Shown here piece by piece: positions 22,206 through 32,700 of a stretch of 64,000 nt of DNA; position 1 is the stretch's first letter; every line of letters starts with the position of its first letter. A program made the translations under genes and the position numbers. Origin of the DNA: Azolla caroliniana (lineage: Eukaryota > Polypodiophyta); assembly GCA_043228905.1 (NCBI GenBank), contig JBHGNT010000017.1, positions 2,046,001 to 2,110,000 on the forward strand. The letters run 5' to 3'. The notes under the pieces are model-generated. The model saw nothing but the letters and a program-made list of their open reading frames with translations. It made no database searches and was not told the DNA's origin.

Positions 22206-23920
22206 ACACAATTTGTGTCTGTGATGGATAAAAATGCGGTGCTCTGCCTTTCATCTAGCTGTGGTAGCTGTATGAAAGTGAAAACTCATAACATATGCTC
22301 ACCTTGCTGTTCTGAGGATAATTATTGTGGAGCAGGAGATGGGAAGTCTGCTTCGATGATAAGCAATCCATGTCTCTGGGCTTGGAACAAGGGTAATTCA
22401 GCTAACCCTATTAGGACCAGCGAAAAAGTACAGGAACTCGATCATTACTGGCAGAGGTTGGGAGATCGAATCCTGCCCTCTTACAACATAAAAGGATAAC
22501 CTGTTGATGGAAAAAATACTCTAAAAACATGACATTATGTGCACGCCACGATGTTATGCATTCGGGGGAAGTGTATAGGTTGCAAATTACATATTTTGCT
22601 GGTTGGGCGTATAAGTTTCTCCTATCAAAGGATTTTAAGTTCTATAGTTCCAGCCTATTTTTGTGACATTATCCATACATTCAAATTTGTTTCACATGCT
22701 TAGTGTGTGAATGCCAATAATATATCAAATGCAAGATAAATGTTGTTGACAAAAAAAGAGAACACTCACATAAATCGCGTTACTTTCAACTCCTGCATAA
22801 TATGAGACATATTGTTGGTATGTATCAGAGTGGTTCTTCATAATAGTAGTTGTAAAATAAAGTCCAAAATTCAAACATGTAATTGGCATGTGCTTGAGTA
22901 GAATAGATCTGCATAAGATGAAACAATTTTTTTACTAGGAGTGAAACTGTTAGTATGAAAATAGCATTACAATCATTATGATTACATGGACCAATTGCGG
23001 TATAGAAATAAAAAGATAATTTTCTGTAAGTTTGACATATACCATGGATATTCATCCAACCATAACCCACAATTGAGAATTTGTGCTTCAAAGTATGAAT
23101 TTCCCATCTTCATAAGGGGACACACATCACAAGAACCTGTGTACATAAGTCCCATGGGTCATTATTGGCCTTTTTATGGATGCCAAAAAATATTTAATCT
23201 AATCACTAAGGTCATGCTTACTATCCCAATGCCTCAATATATGGACATAAACATCGTGATCATTTATTTGTATTGTTGTGATCGAGACTCAATATCAAAT
23301 GATGCAATCTTGCATTGCTTTACAAACCAATTGATTAAAACCATACCCCATAAAATACTTGTGCCACTAATCATCTTGTTTAATGTGTGTAAACATGTGC
23401 TAAATAAGATATCCTCACATATAACTCATGCAACCAAATGATCAATTATCAAATTTCCTGTTCATAATATGTTATCACAAACATCCAATATTTGTAAAGA
23501 AATGTGTCAATACAATTACAAAACATTCATTAGGCTAGTATGTGGAACAACTTTCCTCCATGGCAAAACCTTCAACACTTTTATATAATTGAAATTATTG
23601 TCAAAAATTGTCAACAATATCTAATTCTATATCTGTGTTAAATTCGGCACCTGTAAAATTTCTAGGAAAGTCAATATTTCTAACAGCCAATGGAAATTGG
23701 AAAAGTGCTAAAAGTATGGGGACTTATTGGTGTATTGATACTCATGCACAATAGTTTTATAGCAACTATACTTTTTGCCATTGTTTTTATAATTGTTTCT
23801 AGTTGCTTAAAAATTGTAGCCCATAAGACTTTTGTTTTATTAAATACATGAACCAAAATCAATATGCCACCACAATGCACCTTATGAGATACATAAACAA
23901 GAATCAATAGGCTTCCATAT
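22206..23920. other. Intergenic region upstream of PPR gene A
   Basis: No gene is supported. The plus frames 22194-22499 and 22986-23441 (151 codons) have no recognisable family and ordinary AT-rich composition. Promoter elements of the minus-strand PPR gene are presumably in 22210-22700, but I could not define them. Confidence 0.4.
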
Positions 23921-24126
23921 TGTGGTGTGCATGTGTTCCTTTGTGCCACCCCTTTTAGCACACCCTTTTTAGGATGCATTTACCTTAGCCACCTAAGCCG
24001 GCCCACCCTTTTAGCACACCCTTTTTAGCTAAGCCAACCCAAATGGGTACCTTTGTATCAACTATAAATTGAGTAAGAAGTAAGAAGCTAAGTATGTTGG
24101 TTTTGATCTTTTATGTGCATTTCACA
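23921..24126 (+). repeat. Solo LTR of the gypsy family seen at 2188-3274
   Basis: 206 bp starting TGTGGTGTGCATGTGTTCC and ending TGCATTTCACA, in the opposite orientation to the copies at 2188-2335 and 3079-3274. ATAT stands on both sides (23917-23920, 24127-24130), a possible short target duplication. No internal retroelement sequence is adjacent, so it is a solo LTR, the usual outcome of LTR-LTR recombination. Confidence 0.8.
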
Positions 24127-25115
24127 ATATTGTGCCCTATTATCTTAAAAGAACATCGAATTTCATATTGAATATTATGAATATATGTATATGCACATCC
24201 TTGGGAAATACATCAATCAATCACAATACAACTAAACATGATGCGACTTAAACCAAATTTCAATCTCAATCTAGAGGAACTTACAACCTACAAAACCATC
24301 TAAGACTTTGGGATCCACAAGAAGACCATCAAGGAACTTTATGGAGATTATAGTGATGTTTCTCCTCATCATTACATGAAGCAAAGTAATCATTGTCCTC
24401 TTCCTCCTCCTCAGCAACCTCCTCCTCCCCCATACCTCGTGACAAAAAAGACGCCCTATGCTCCTCTACAACGACCTTGTTGATACATAGCCCCTACACA
24501 AAACTGCAAACAGTAAATTAGCCACCAAATGTTTTTCATACATAAAAAAAAATATAGAAAGTCATAGTACCCACTTATATGTGCTTCATCACAATGCATG
24601 GGAATACCCACTGACTGTAGCTTCCAATGCACATGTTCAATACCATGTCTAAGGGCATCTTTGGATTCAGCTTCAGTGAGAAGTTTTCTCAACATGAGGA
24701 GCTAACATCAACAAGCTGGTTAAGAAGTTACATTGGCAAATTCTCCATCATTCCAACCTATTTCTTTCAAAGCAGCTCTCCCAAACCACTCAATGTATGT
24801 GATGTCCCTTCTTCTCTAATTGAATAGCCTGACTCTGTTATCAAGTTTTGTATCAACCCAGATTTTAAATATATAAATTCAATCTTTTTTTTAAACATTT
24901 TGGAGGACATCAATCCACCTGCCTCTTTCCTTTAGCAATATACATACAAAGGTGAGACCGCTGGTGACGAAGGTGCTCCATGTAAACATGAGGAAAGCCC
25001 TTCCTGAATTTGAAGACATGTTGCAGCTTCATATGGATACATTTTTGTTAGAGATGACTAGCCGTTATATATGTCAGGGAAAATGATTGTCCTGAATACA
25101 TCTGTAGGCATTTTG
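24127..25115. other. Spacer between solo LTR and PPR gene B
   Basis: No gene identified. A minus frame at 24456-24695 (79 codons) has an exon-like beginning but no family I know. The stretch before 25116 is presumably the 3' region of the PPR gene. Confidence 0.35.
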
Positions 25116-27356
25116 CTATTTTCCACACCCACTTTTGATCCTGAAAGCCTCTGCTTCTACGCCTGCAGCTGCATAAATATTACTCATGCAAACAATTGCA
25201 GCTGTGTTGTTCTTATCAAAATCTATGGAATGGTCAAAGGCCCATCTTCCTAGCTTCACATTAGAAAATTTCTGGCAAGCACGCAATAGAGCTAGCCAAA
25301 GTGGAAGAGTATCTGAATATTGTACCCTTTCAATTACAACTATTGCCTTCTCAAAGTTCCCTGCACTGCTGAAAAGATCGACCAAGCAAGCATTATGTTC
25401 TAAAGTTGGGATCAAATGGTAAATAGTTCTCATAACATTAAAGTACATTTCTCCCTCATCTACAAGACCCGCATGAATGCATACAGTCAACAGGACTGTG
25501 AACGTGACTAGATCTGGCACTTTATCTTCTGCTATCATTTTGTGACACGAGAAGATAACACTTTTAACCTTACCAAGTTGTGCATATCCTGTGATGAGTG
25601 CATTCCAGGAGACTACATCTTGTATTGGAAGAGCATCAAAGATTTCTTGTGCTTTTAGAAGCATCCCACATTTTGCATACATGTCCACCAATGCATTGCC
25701 AAGTGCAACATCTTCTTTCAATAGATCCTGCCTGATAATATCAGCATGAATCTTCTCTCCCTTCCCAACTGCTCCTATTTCGCCACAAGCATTCAAAATA
25801 GAAGAAAGAGTGATTGCATCTGGCAAAAGGCCTTCATCTTGCATCCTATCAAAGCAATTAATGGCTTCATCACCAAGCCCTTGCTGCACATATCCAGTTA
25901 TCAAAGCCGTCCAACATACCGCATCTCGCACTGGAAGCTTATCAAAGACTTCTTGAGCCTTTGAAAGAACACCACATTTGGCATACATGTCCACCAGAGC
26001 TGTGCCAAGTACGATATCATTTTCTAATAGCCCCTGCTTGATTATATCATAATGTATCTCTTGTCCCTTCTCAGCTGATCCTATGCTGCTGCATGCTTTT
26101 AAAGCACATACAAATGTTATTGCATTTGGGGAGAGTCCCTCACCTTGCATCTCTTTAAAGCAGTCAAGAGCTTGACTGCCGAAACCATGTTGAACATATC
26201 CAGAAATTAAAGCAGTCCAAGTGATGACATTTCGAACTGGAAGCTCGTCAAAGGCTTTGTGTGCTTTTGCAAGGGCGCCACGCTTGGCATACATATCCAC
26301 CAATGCACAGCAAAGAATGGTATTTCCTTCTAGCAATCCCTGTTTTTTAATCTCCCTGTGTATCTCGTCTACATTCACAGATGACCGTATATTGCTACAC
26401 GCTTTCAAAAGGCAACCAAAGGTAACAGCATCTGGGGAGAAGCCTTCATTGCACATTCTGTCATAACAGCTCATAGCTTCATTCCCAAGTCCATGTTGTG
26501 CATATCCAGCAATTAATATAGTCCAAGACACGGTATTCCTATGTAGAAGCATATCAAATACTCCTTTGGCTTTTGAAAATCTACCACATTTAAGATACAT
26601 ATCCACTAACGCATTCCCAATGAGTATATCTTTCCCTAGTAAACCTCTCTTGATGATCTCTGCATGAACTTTTTCTCCCTTCGGAACTGATCCTATGCGG
26701 CCACAAGCTTTTAGAATGCAAGTAAATGTGATTGCATTCGGGGACACACCCTCATCTTGCATCTGCTCAAAACATGTAAATGCGGCATCTACTAGTCCAT
26801 GCTGGACATATCCAGATATCAAAGCATTCCATGCTACAACATTTCGAATCAAAATCTGATCAAACACTTCCTTTGCTGTTATGAGCTTGCCACACCTAGC
26901 ATACATACTAATCAAGGCAGTGCTGGCATAGACATCCTTTTGGAGCAACCCTTTTTTATGGAGGTTAGCATGTACATTGATACCTCTATGAAGGTTCTTC
27001 TGTTTCCCACAAGATTTGATCAAGCTTAAAAGCTTCGAATGATCCTCAAAATTCTTCTCCTTTTCTGTAACGAGTGAATCGGAGAATTCTAATCCACGTC
27101 TCGCCAGCTCCATTTGCACCCAGGGAGGCTTATCATGAACGCCGTTGATCCATGATTTGCTCTGTGATCGTATAAGACAGTTATTTGGCAACGATGAAGA
27201 AACTACGCATATACACACAATCATACATACATATGGGATGCTAACTGTCAATGAGAAAAATGCGTGGCTTTTTACCTTATTGCTTGGATTGTCGCAGCCG
27301 TAGTCGTGAGGATCCATGAAGAACTCTTTCCAGACCAAATCCATCACGCTTTCCAT
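25116..27356 (-). CDS. PLS-class pentatricopeptide repeat protein with possible intron near the 5' end
   Basis: The open frame has 746 codons and is a tandem paralogue of the gene at 20163-22205. Five P-L-S modules of about 101 residues (VVAWNALISGYVQHGL ... ACGR; GLLGKDILIGNALVDMYLKCG and similar) are followed by an E-like end (LWLALLRACQKFSNVKLGRW, SNIYAAAGV) and a stop; there is no DYW domain. Near the 5' end a good donor (AAG|GTAAAAAG) and acceptor (ATCACAG|AGC) delimit 27162-27275. These 114 nt lie in phase 0, so both spliced (708 residues) and unspliced products stay in frame. The segment encodes an odd hydrophobic stretch that would vanish on splicing. Joined, the flanks read W-K-E-F-F-M-D-P ... 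W-I-N-G-V-H-D-K-P-P-W-V, resembling the PDF-type motif region of organellar single-strand DNA-binding (OSB) proteins. That is inferred from memory of the family. Confidence 0.88.
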   Translation of the reverse strand: MESVMDLVWKEFFMDPHDYGCDNPSNKVKSHAFFSLTVSIPYVCMIVCICVVSSSLPNNCLIRSQSKSWINGVHDKPPWVQMELARRGLEFSDSLVTEKEKNFEDHSKLLSLIKSCGKQKNLHRGINVHANLHKKGLLQKDVYASTALISMYARCGKLITAKEVFDQILIRNVVAWNALISGYVQHGLVDAAFTCFEQMQDEGVSPNAITFTCILKACGRIGSVPKGEKVHAEIIKRGLLGKDILIGNALVDMYLKCGRFSKAKGVFDMLLHRNTVSWTILIAGYAQHGLGNEAMSCYDRMCNEGFSPDAVTFGCLLKACSNIRSSVNVDEIHREIKKQGLLEGNTILCCALVDMYAKRGALAKAHKAFDELPVRNVITWTALISGYVQHGFGSQALDCFKEMQGEGLSPNAITFVCALKACSSIGSAEKGQEIHYDIIKQGLLENDIVLGTALVDMYAKCGVLSKAQEVFDKLPVRDAVCWTALITGYVQQGLGDEAINCFDRMQDEGLLPDAITLSSILNACGEIGAVGKGEKIHADIIRQDLLKEDVALGNALVDMYAKCGMLLKAQEIFDALPIQDVVSWNALITGYAQLGKVKSVIFSCHKMIAEDKVPDLVTFTVLLTVCIHAGLVDEGEMYFNVMRTIYHLIPTLEHNACLVDLFSSAGNFEKAIVVIERVQYSDTLPLWLALLRACQKFSNVKLGRWAFDHSIDFDKNNTAAIVCMSNIYAAAGVEAEAFRIKSGCGK
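27162..27275 (-). other. Candidate frame-neutral intron of PPR gene B
   Basis: The GTAAAAAG donor at 27275 and CGATCACAG acceptor ending at 27162 enclose 114 nt with no stop in the host frame. The TTTTTCTCATTGACAG-like and pyrimidine-rich content suits an intron. Transcript reads would decide. Confidence 0.55.
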
Positions 27357-29645
27357 CTCTGTCTCTAGCTCTGCTCAATACGAAGAACAGCATAGTGAAC
27401 AGAACCAAAATATGGACTAGTAGTTGTTATTGTAGTTGTAGGTATTGCAAGGTCTATCTGGTTAATTTTATGAACACAAAAATTGTATGTATTTTATGAT
27501 GCTATTAATACTATGAAGCACATATTATTGTTGTTCATAGTCGTTATAATTATTATGTGTTGTTAGATTCACTTGTGTAGCACATGCCGGCGCTTTGCCC
27601 CCCCCCCCCCCCCCCCCCCTTCCCGATATTGCTCATGCAGCCAATCTTGTTTCGAGTTTGCGAAATGCACCCCAGAGGACGTGAACAAAACAAGCATGCA
27701 CGCACACTCACAACATATGCTCGTGTGCTCCTCCCCGACTTCTAATGTACCATCAACTTTTCCATGTCGGTTTCCACATGTTGGATCGTTAACTTCACAC
27801 CTGTATAATATCCTAGATACAATGCGAACATCACTCCCTTTTTCATCAATTCCCCCGCTTCGATCAATGTTTCCATTCTCGATAATAGATCCACATGCCA
27901 TGTTTGCCAACATGTGTTTTCTTCCTAAGTTGTTGATGACTCATTGGCATCCTTCCATTTCACACAGAACTTATGTTTACAACATTGTATTATGTGTCTT
28001 TTTCTTCATGTACATCTAGTAGACGTTTTGTAACAAATGAATTTGAACAATGTGGGCTGAATATGGATTCCTATAGAAAGGTATAAGTAAAGTTTATGTA
28101 TTTTGTAAATTAATGTTGATCATGTATAGGATAATTCATTATTGATCTTGTGACTCGCTAATCACCTAGCAAGAACATTCTACCACCTCCTTTGACATTC
28201 CGAACCTTGTATCTTATTTTGCTTTACAACATTCCATAATGTTCTTCAAAAATTCACAAAAGCATGTGATTTATGGCACCTATCCTCCTAAAGCATTGTC
28301 AGTGAGAGATTAACCTTGCATGATGCAAAGTTACTAGATTTTCCCTCGGTCTCTCATGGATTCAAAGACCACATTGACTTAGATTTCTTTATTTCCTTCG
28401 ATCTCAAAAAGCAACGATAGTGTTGGACCGGTGGTTGATGTCCTTTTATGGACGGTGCATTCATTGTGAGTTTCTAGTATGGATACGTAGTGTGCAACAC
28501 ATAGTTGGTAGTGTACAAGTATATCGACTTTATGACTATGTTTCGCAATATTGTGTAACCTATATGTTTCTAAGAAAGTGCCACTTGTTCTCATCTAATT
28601 CAAATAATATTCCTAACAACATCAAATAGCATGCACCTTGTAGTATTTCACAGGTTTTTGGAGTTTGTGGCAAATATTCTCTTGAGCATTCATTCAAAGG
28701 GGAGTAAATATTTGCTTGGGATATTAACCCATGGATAAACACTATAGTTTGTAATGGGCAGTTTTTAAAGATTAATATTGGTTGCTAAACTCATTGGCAT
28801 ACAAATTGTACATAAACACAACAAAGCTTGTGAAAGAGAGTGGTATTAAAGTAGATGCATAAAAAATTATACTTAAAATGTTCAACATTCATGGATGGGA
28901 TAGACAAGCAAAGTAAGACTATAATCCACATACACAATGGTTGGACGGTGAAGCCTACTCCAAAAGAATATTCTAATCGTGTTATGATGAAGAATGCAGA
29001 AATGACAACATATGTTCATCGGTCAAATAATTATTAAGAATATTGCATGGAACTATAAGTTACGAAGGATCATCACGAGCTAGCAAAAGTGTTGACAATC
29101 GAAACAATTAGCATATGTCATCATTGTTCGCTCCAATAATTTGAATTATGAGATGTGTTAATAATAGAACTATCATCAGGATTAGCAAGGTAGTTAACAT
29201 GCATTTAGTGCTAGTGATTACAAAAAACTAATGTACAAAGGATCATCACGAGCTGACAAAAGCGTCTGCAATTGAAACAATTAGCACATGTCATCAATGT
29301 TAAATCCAATAATTAGTATTACGAGTCCACGAGTTGTGTTAATCATACAATAATCAGCAGTACTAGAAAGGTAGTTAACACACATTTAGTGCTAGTGATG
29401 ACAAAAACCTAGCGTAATTAGCATCAAGATTAGTGCTAATTACACCGGGATTGTGTTGCTTCAGTTGAGATATTTCATACCCGAAGAAACACATATGTAT
29501 GTATGTACATACGTATACTTTCAAGCTCTGCACGCATATTATATGAAAACAGATCGCACTTAGGGTTCGACGGATCTCTCTGTACAGAGATTGACGAACA
29601 AGGCAAGGAAGGATTCTCTGACAGAGAGGAGTAGCGTGTTGCATT
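27357..29645. other. Intergenic region with poly-C tract and a 173-bp tandem duplication
   Basis: A run of 23 C residues lies at 27598-27620. Next to it overlapping frames on both strands (27569-27913 minus, 27573-28019 plus) are of unknown value. A tandem pair of about 173 bp (29068-29240, 29241-29412) carries GGATCATCACGAGCT. No gene family was recognised. Confidence 0.45.
29068..29412. repeat. 173-bp diverged tandem duplication
   Basis: Both copies share GATCATCACGAGCT, AAACAATTAGCA, TAGTTAACA and CATTTAGTGCTAGTGAT in the same order, with scattered substitutions and small indels. It is older than the 92-bp pair at 19136. Confidence 0.8.
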
Positions 29646-29648
29646 CGA

Positions 29649-29660
29649 GAGAGAGAGAGG

Positions 29661-29698
<38 letters not shown>

Positions 29699-29706
29699 GA
29701 TAGAGA
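29649..29706 (+). repeat. GA and GACA microsatellite in PRA1 5'UTR
   Basis: Nearly pure GA repeat passes into GACAGACAGACAGACAGACA and ends five bases before the PRA1 start codon, so it lies in the leader. Read on the minus strand it gives a Ser/Leu-rich chance frame. Confidence 0.8.
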
Positions 29707-29710
29707 AGTA

Positions 29711-32700
29711 ATGGATTGGGGGAGCGTTACGCTAGAGGAGCTCGTATATGGGTTGCAGGAGGTTGATTGGACCTCTCCGCCTCGCCCCGTCTCTGAATGC
29801 TTCGCCAAGTTCTCTCTTCCCCAGTCCATCTCCACCTGGGAAAGCAGAAGCAAATGTAACCTCTACTAGTAAGTGCCATATCTCTCAATCCAATCGTCTC
29901 GTCCTTATTTATTAGCGTTTAGCAAAAGATCCCCATTTCGTTTTCTCACATTCTGCCTCTGTTCGCTGTTTCAGTTACAGGACGAACTACTTTATTCTGC
30001 TTGCTGCAATTCTCGGTATTTTTATGACTAGATCTGCTCCGCTACACATACTCGTGTTAAGTTTCTTATTATTTTTGTATTTGTTATTTTATGTTTGAAA
30101 TGCAGAGATCGCCTTTCTGCGTAACCCTTTGGCTCTAGTTTCTGTGATCATGACTGCACTGTGCTTAGCCCTTCTCAATGACAGGTAACATTCTGGGTTT
30201 GTGCAGTTTTTTTACTCTCTGGTCTGTGGCCTGTGATCAAGCACAAACAAATTTATTTTACAGATTACTCTTTCTTTTCGCGTAGAACATAGGGATACTA
30301 TTAATCTAAGATCCTGAAAGGCAAAATTAATGGGTCGGTTCCACTATATGCAGGATTTTAGGGCATTTGTGATTATAGCATTGTTAGATATTTGAATACG
30401 TTCTCTGTAGGTTTGCATTTCTTACCTGTTGTAACCTTTGATTCCATAAATTATAGGGACCATACTAGAACTAGGCAGAAAATTATATCTACTGGAAAAA
30501 ACCTTGCTGGATTCTATTATCTGCTTCATTAGATGTTCTGCTATGAGATAAATTGACTCTAAATCCACTGAAAGGTCTCAAAACATCATGACCATAGTGA
30601 AAAAGTTCCTTGACGTGTATCAGAATAATGCTATGAGATTAAATGTTTTGAATTTTGTGTTCCATTGTGGTTATTTTTTAAAGTTATGGAAATATGAGGT
30701 GAAAAGTCACAAAAAATGGTAACATTTACAAAATACCATATGAGCAATGTAGTGCATGAAAGTATTCATAGGATATCTGAAAGTTAGGCAATATGGTTCT
30801 TGAAAGCATTCACATAATATCTGAGTTGTACAGTCCTAAGAAATCCATAATTCTGGTGATATGAGAAAATGATTGATCTTTTCCATGCAAAAATAATTAG
30901 CTGTGGTGAAATTCCCATGGCACATGTTAGTCATTCAAGGAACATTGAAAATCTAAATGTTTGTATCCATTGGGGACATTCTCTTGGTGTTGAAACTAGG
31001 ATCCTCTTAGGGATATCCTTGTGAGGGAAGCCTTGGGGACACAACAAACTGCACGAAGTCTGTAAATATTACAAAGACAATAGAGATTACTTTCTTTGAG
31101 ACTTATGCATTTATAACATATTATTTTATGAGTTAGTTTTTTTTCCAAAACAATCATGAGCTAGTGTTACTTCCCTCTGATTGAAGACTAGCATTGGTAA
31201 TATGAGAAGTAAGAAAATTTGGATGATGGTTGATTGAATTCGTAGATCCCATCCCTTTCCTCTGTTTGATGTCATATGAACAAAAATTGTCTCTTTTCAT
31301 GCATGCTGTTCTTCAACTTTACTGAGTTACGCATCATGAAAGAATTAGTGAATGAAAAGCTAAGATAATCTTAGAAAATAGAATGAATAAAGAAGGCAAA
31401 ATATAGACAGGCTGGCAACAGAAGAAGTGATTAAGGGTGCAAGATTGATATGACGAGAGAGATAAGTCTCAACTAAGATGTTTTGCCATGTGCTTCCTTT
31501 ATGTTACATTTATCCAATGCCTTTGCAACTTTAGGAGCAGAATGTAGCAACCTTCTTGCAACTAACTTCCTTTTCACATGAGTTTTGTGTTAGAAAAAAG
31601 GAGTTTCCCATACACATACAAGACATTTCTTCACTTTTACATCAATAAAGATATATATATATATATATAAGATTCATTTTGGGAAAATGATAGGGAGGAG
31701 AGATGAGAGGGAGATTGAAAAATCTAAAGGTAAGCATTACTATACAATTTAACGATATTTCCTCTGCATGGCAATCTTGGATTTACCACTTAATGATTCT
31801 CCATGCTGAACTGGCATTAATTATGCTGTTCCCACGTATTCCAACTTCCCCTAGGATTGTCATCCTCATGGGTTTGGGAAACATCAGCTTCTGCTTTCAC
31901 AAGGTTCGTCATCACGCACAGCTAACCCTCTAGCTTACTGATATACACAATGTCTTTTGGAGGAGCCCTCTTGATCTTCTACCCGACGTTAGTAGATTCT
32001 GTTGGGTATTTCTCTAAGTGGAAATATGAAGCTTTTGAAAATATCTGCTTATTGATAGCATTGATTGCAGCTGAAAAAAACTCTGTAATGATAGAATGGG
32101 CTATTTCAACACTCATTAATTTGATTACTTTTTAATTTCTGAAGGCATCCGATGATAGCTTACCTGCCATATATTTCAACCTCAAAATGATGGAACAAAA
32201 TGAAAGAATGACATGTTTCTTTAAATGGTTCATGCGATGCTTTCACAGGCCTTGTTTCACTGGTGTATTTGGAATAATGTTTATTGAGAGTTTTGTGCAT
32301 TCAATATCATGCTCCAGCTGCAGCCCACAAAATTCAACACGTTAAAAGCTGAAGACTGCGAGAAAACCTTTAGTTTTCCGTTTTCATGAATTGAGGTGTC
32401 TCCATATCTCTACAGTCCAAAGAAGCATTGGGAGAAGCTAGATCCAAACTCTCAAAAGTTAATCTTTATCTACCATTAGACAAAATAAGAATCTGCCCAT
32501 TCAAAATTTCGATTCTTGACTCCATTGTGGTAACTTGAGATGTGTTTTTTGAACCTTCTCTAATACTGTTAATGTGCCTGGCTTCTCAACTTGGAAGTAA
32601 TATGGGCATCCTCTGTGTCTAGTGCTGAGGCAGACTGATTGAGATTTTATACACAAGGAGAAATTTGACAGATTATAGGTTGCACCCTCAATATAAATGA

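Noticed and set aside
22986-23441. 151-codon plus-strand frame
   Set aside because: Long for AT-rich DNA, but no family, no signal or domain pattern and no exon context.
27569-28019. Opposed frames of 114 and 148 codons next to the poly-C run
   Set aside because: Both pass through the homopolymer and neither shows a known domain; coding strand cannot be decided.
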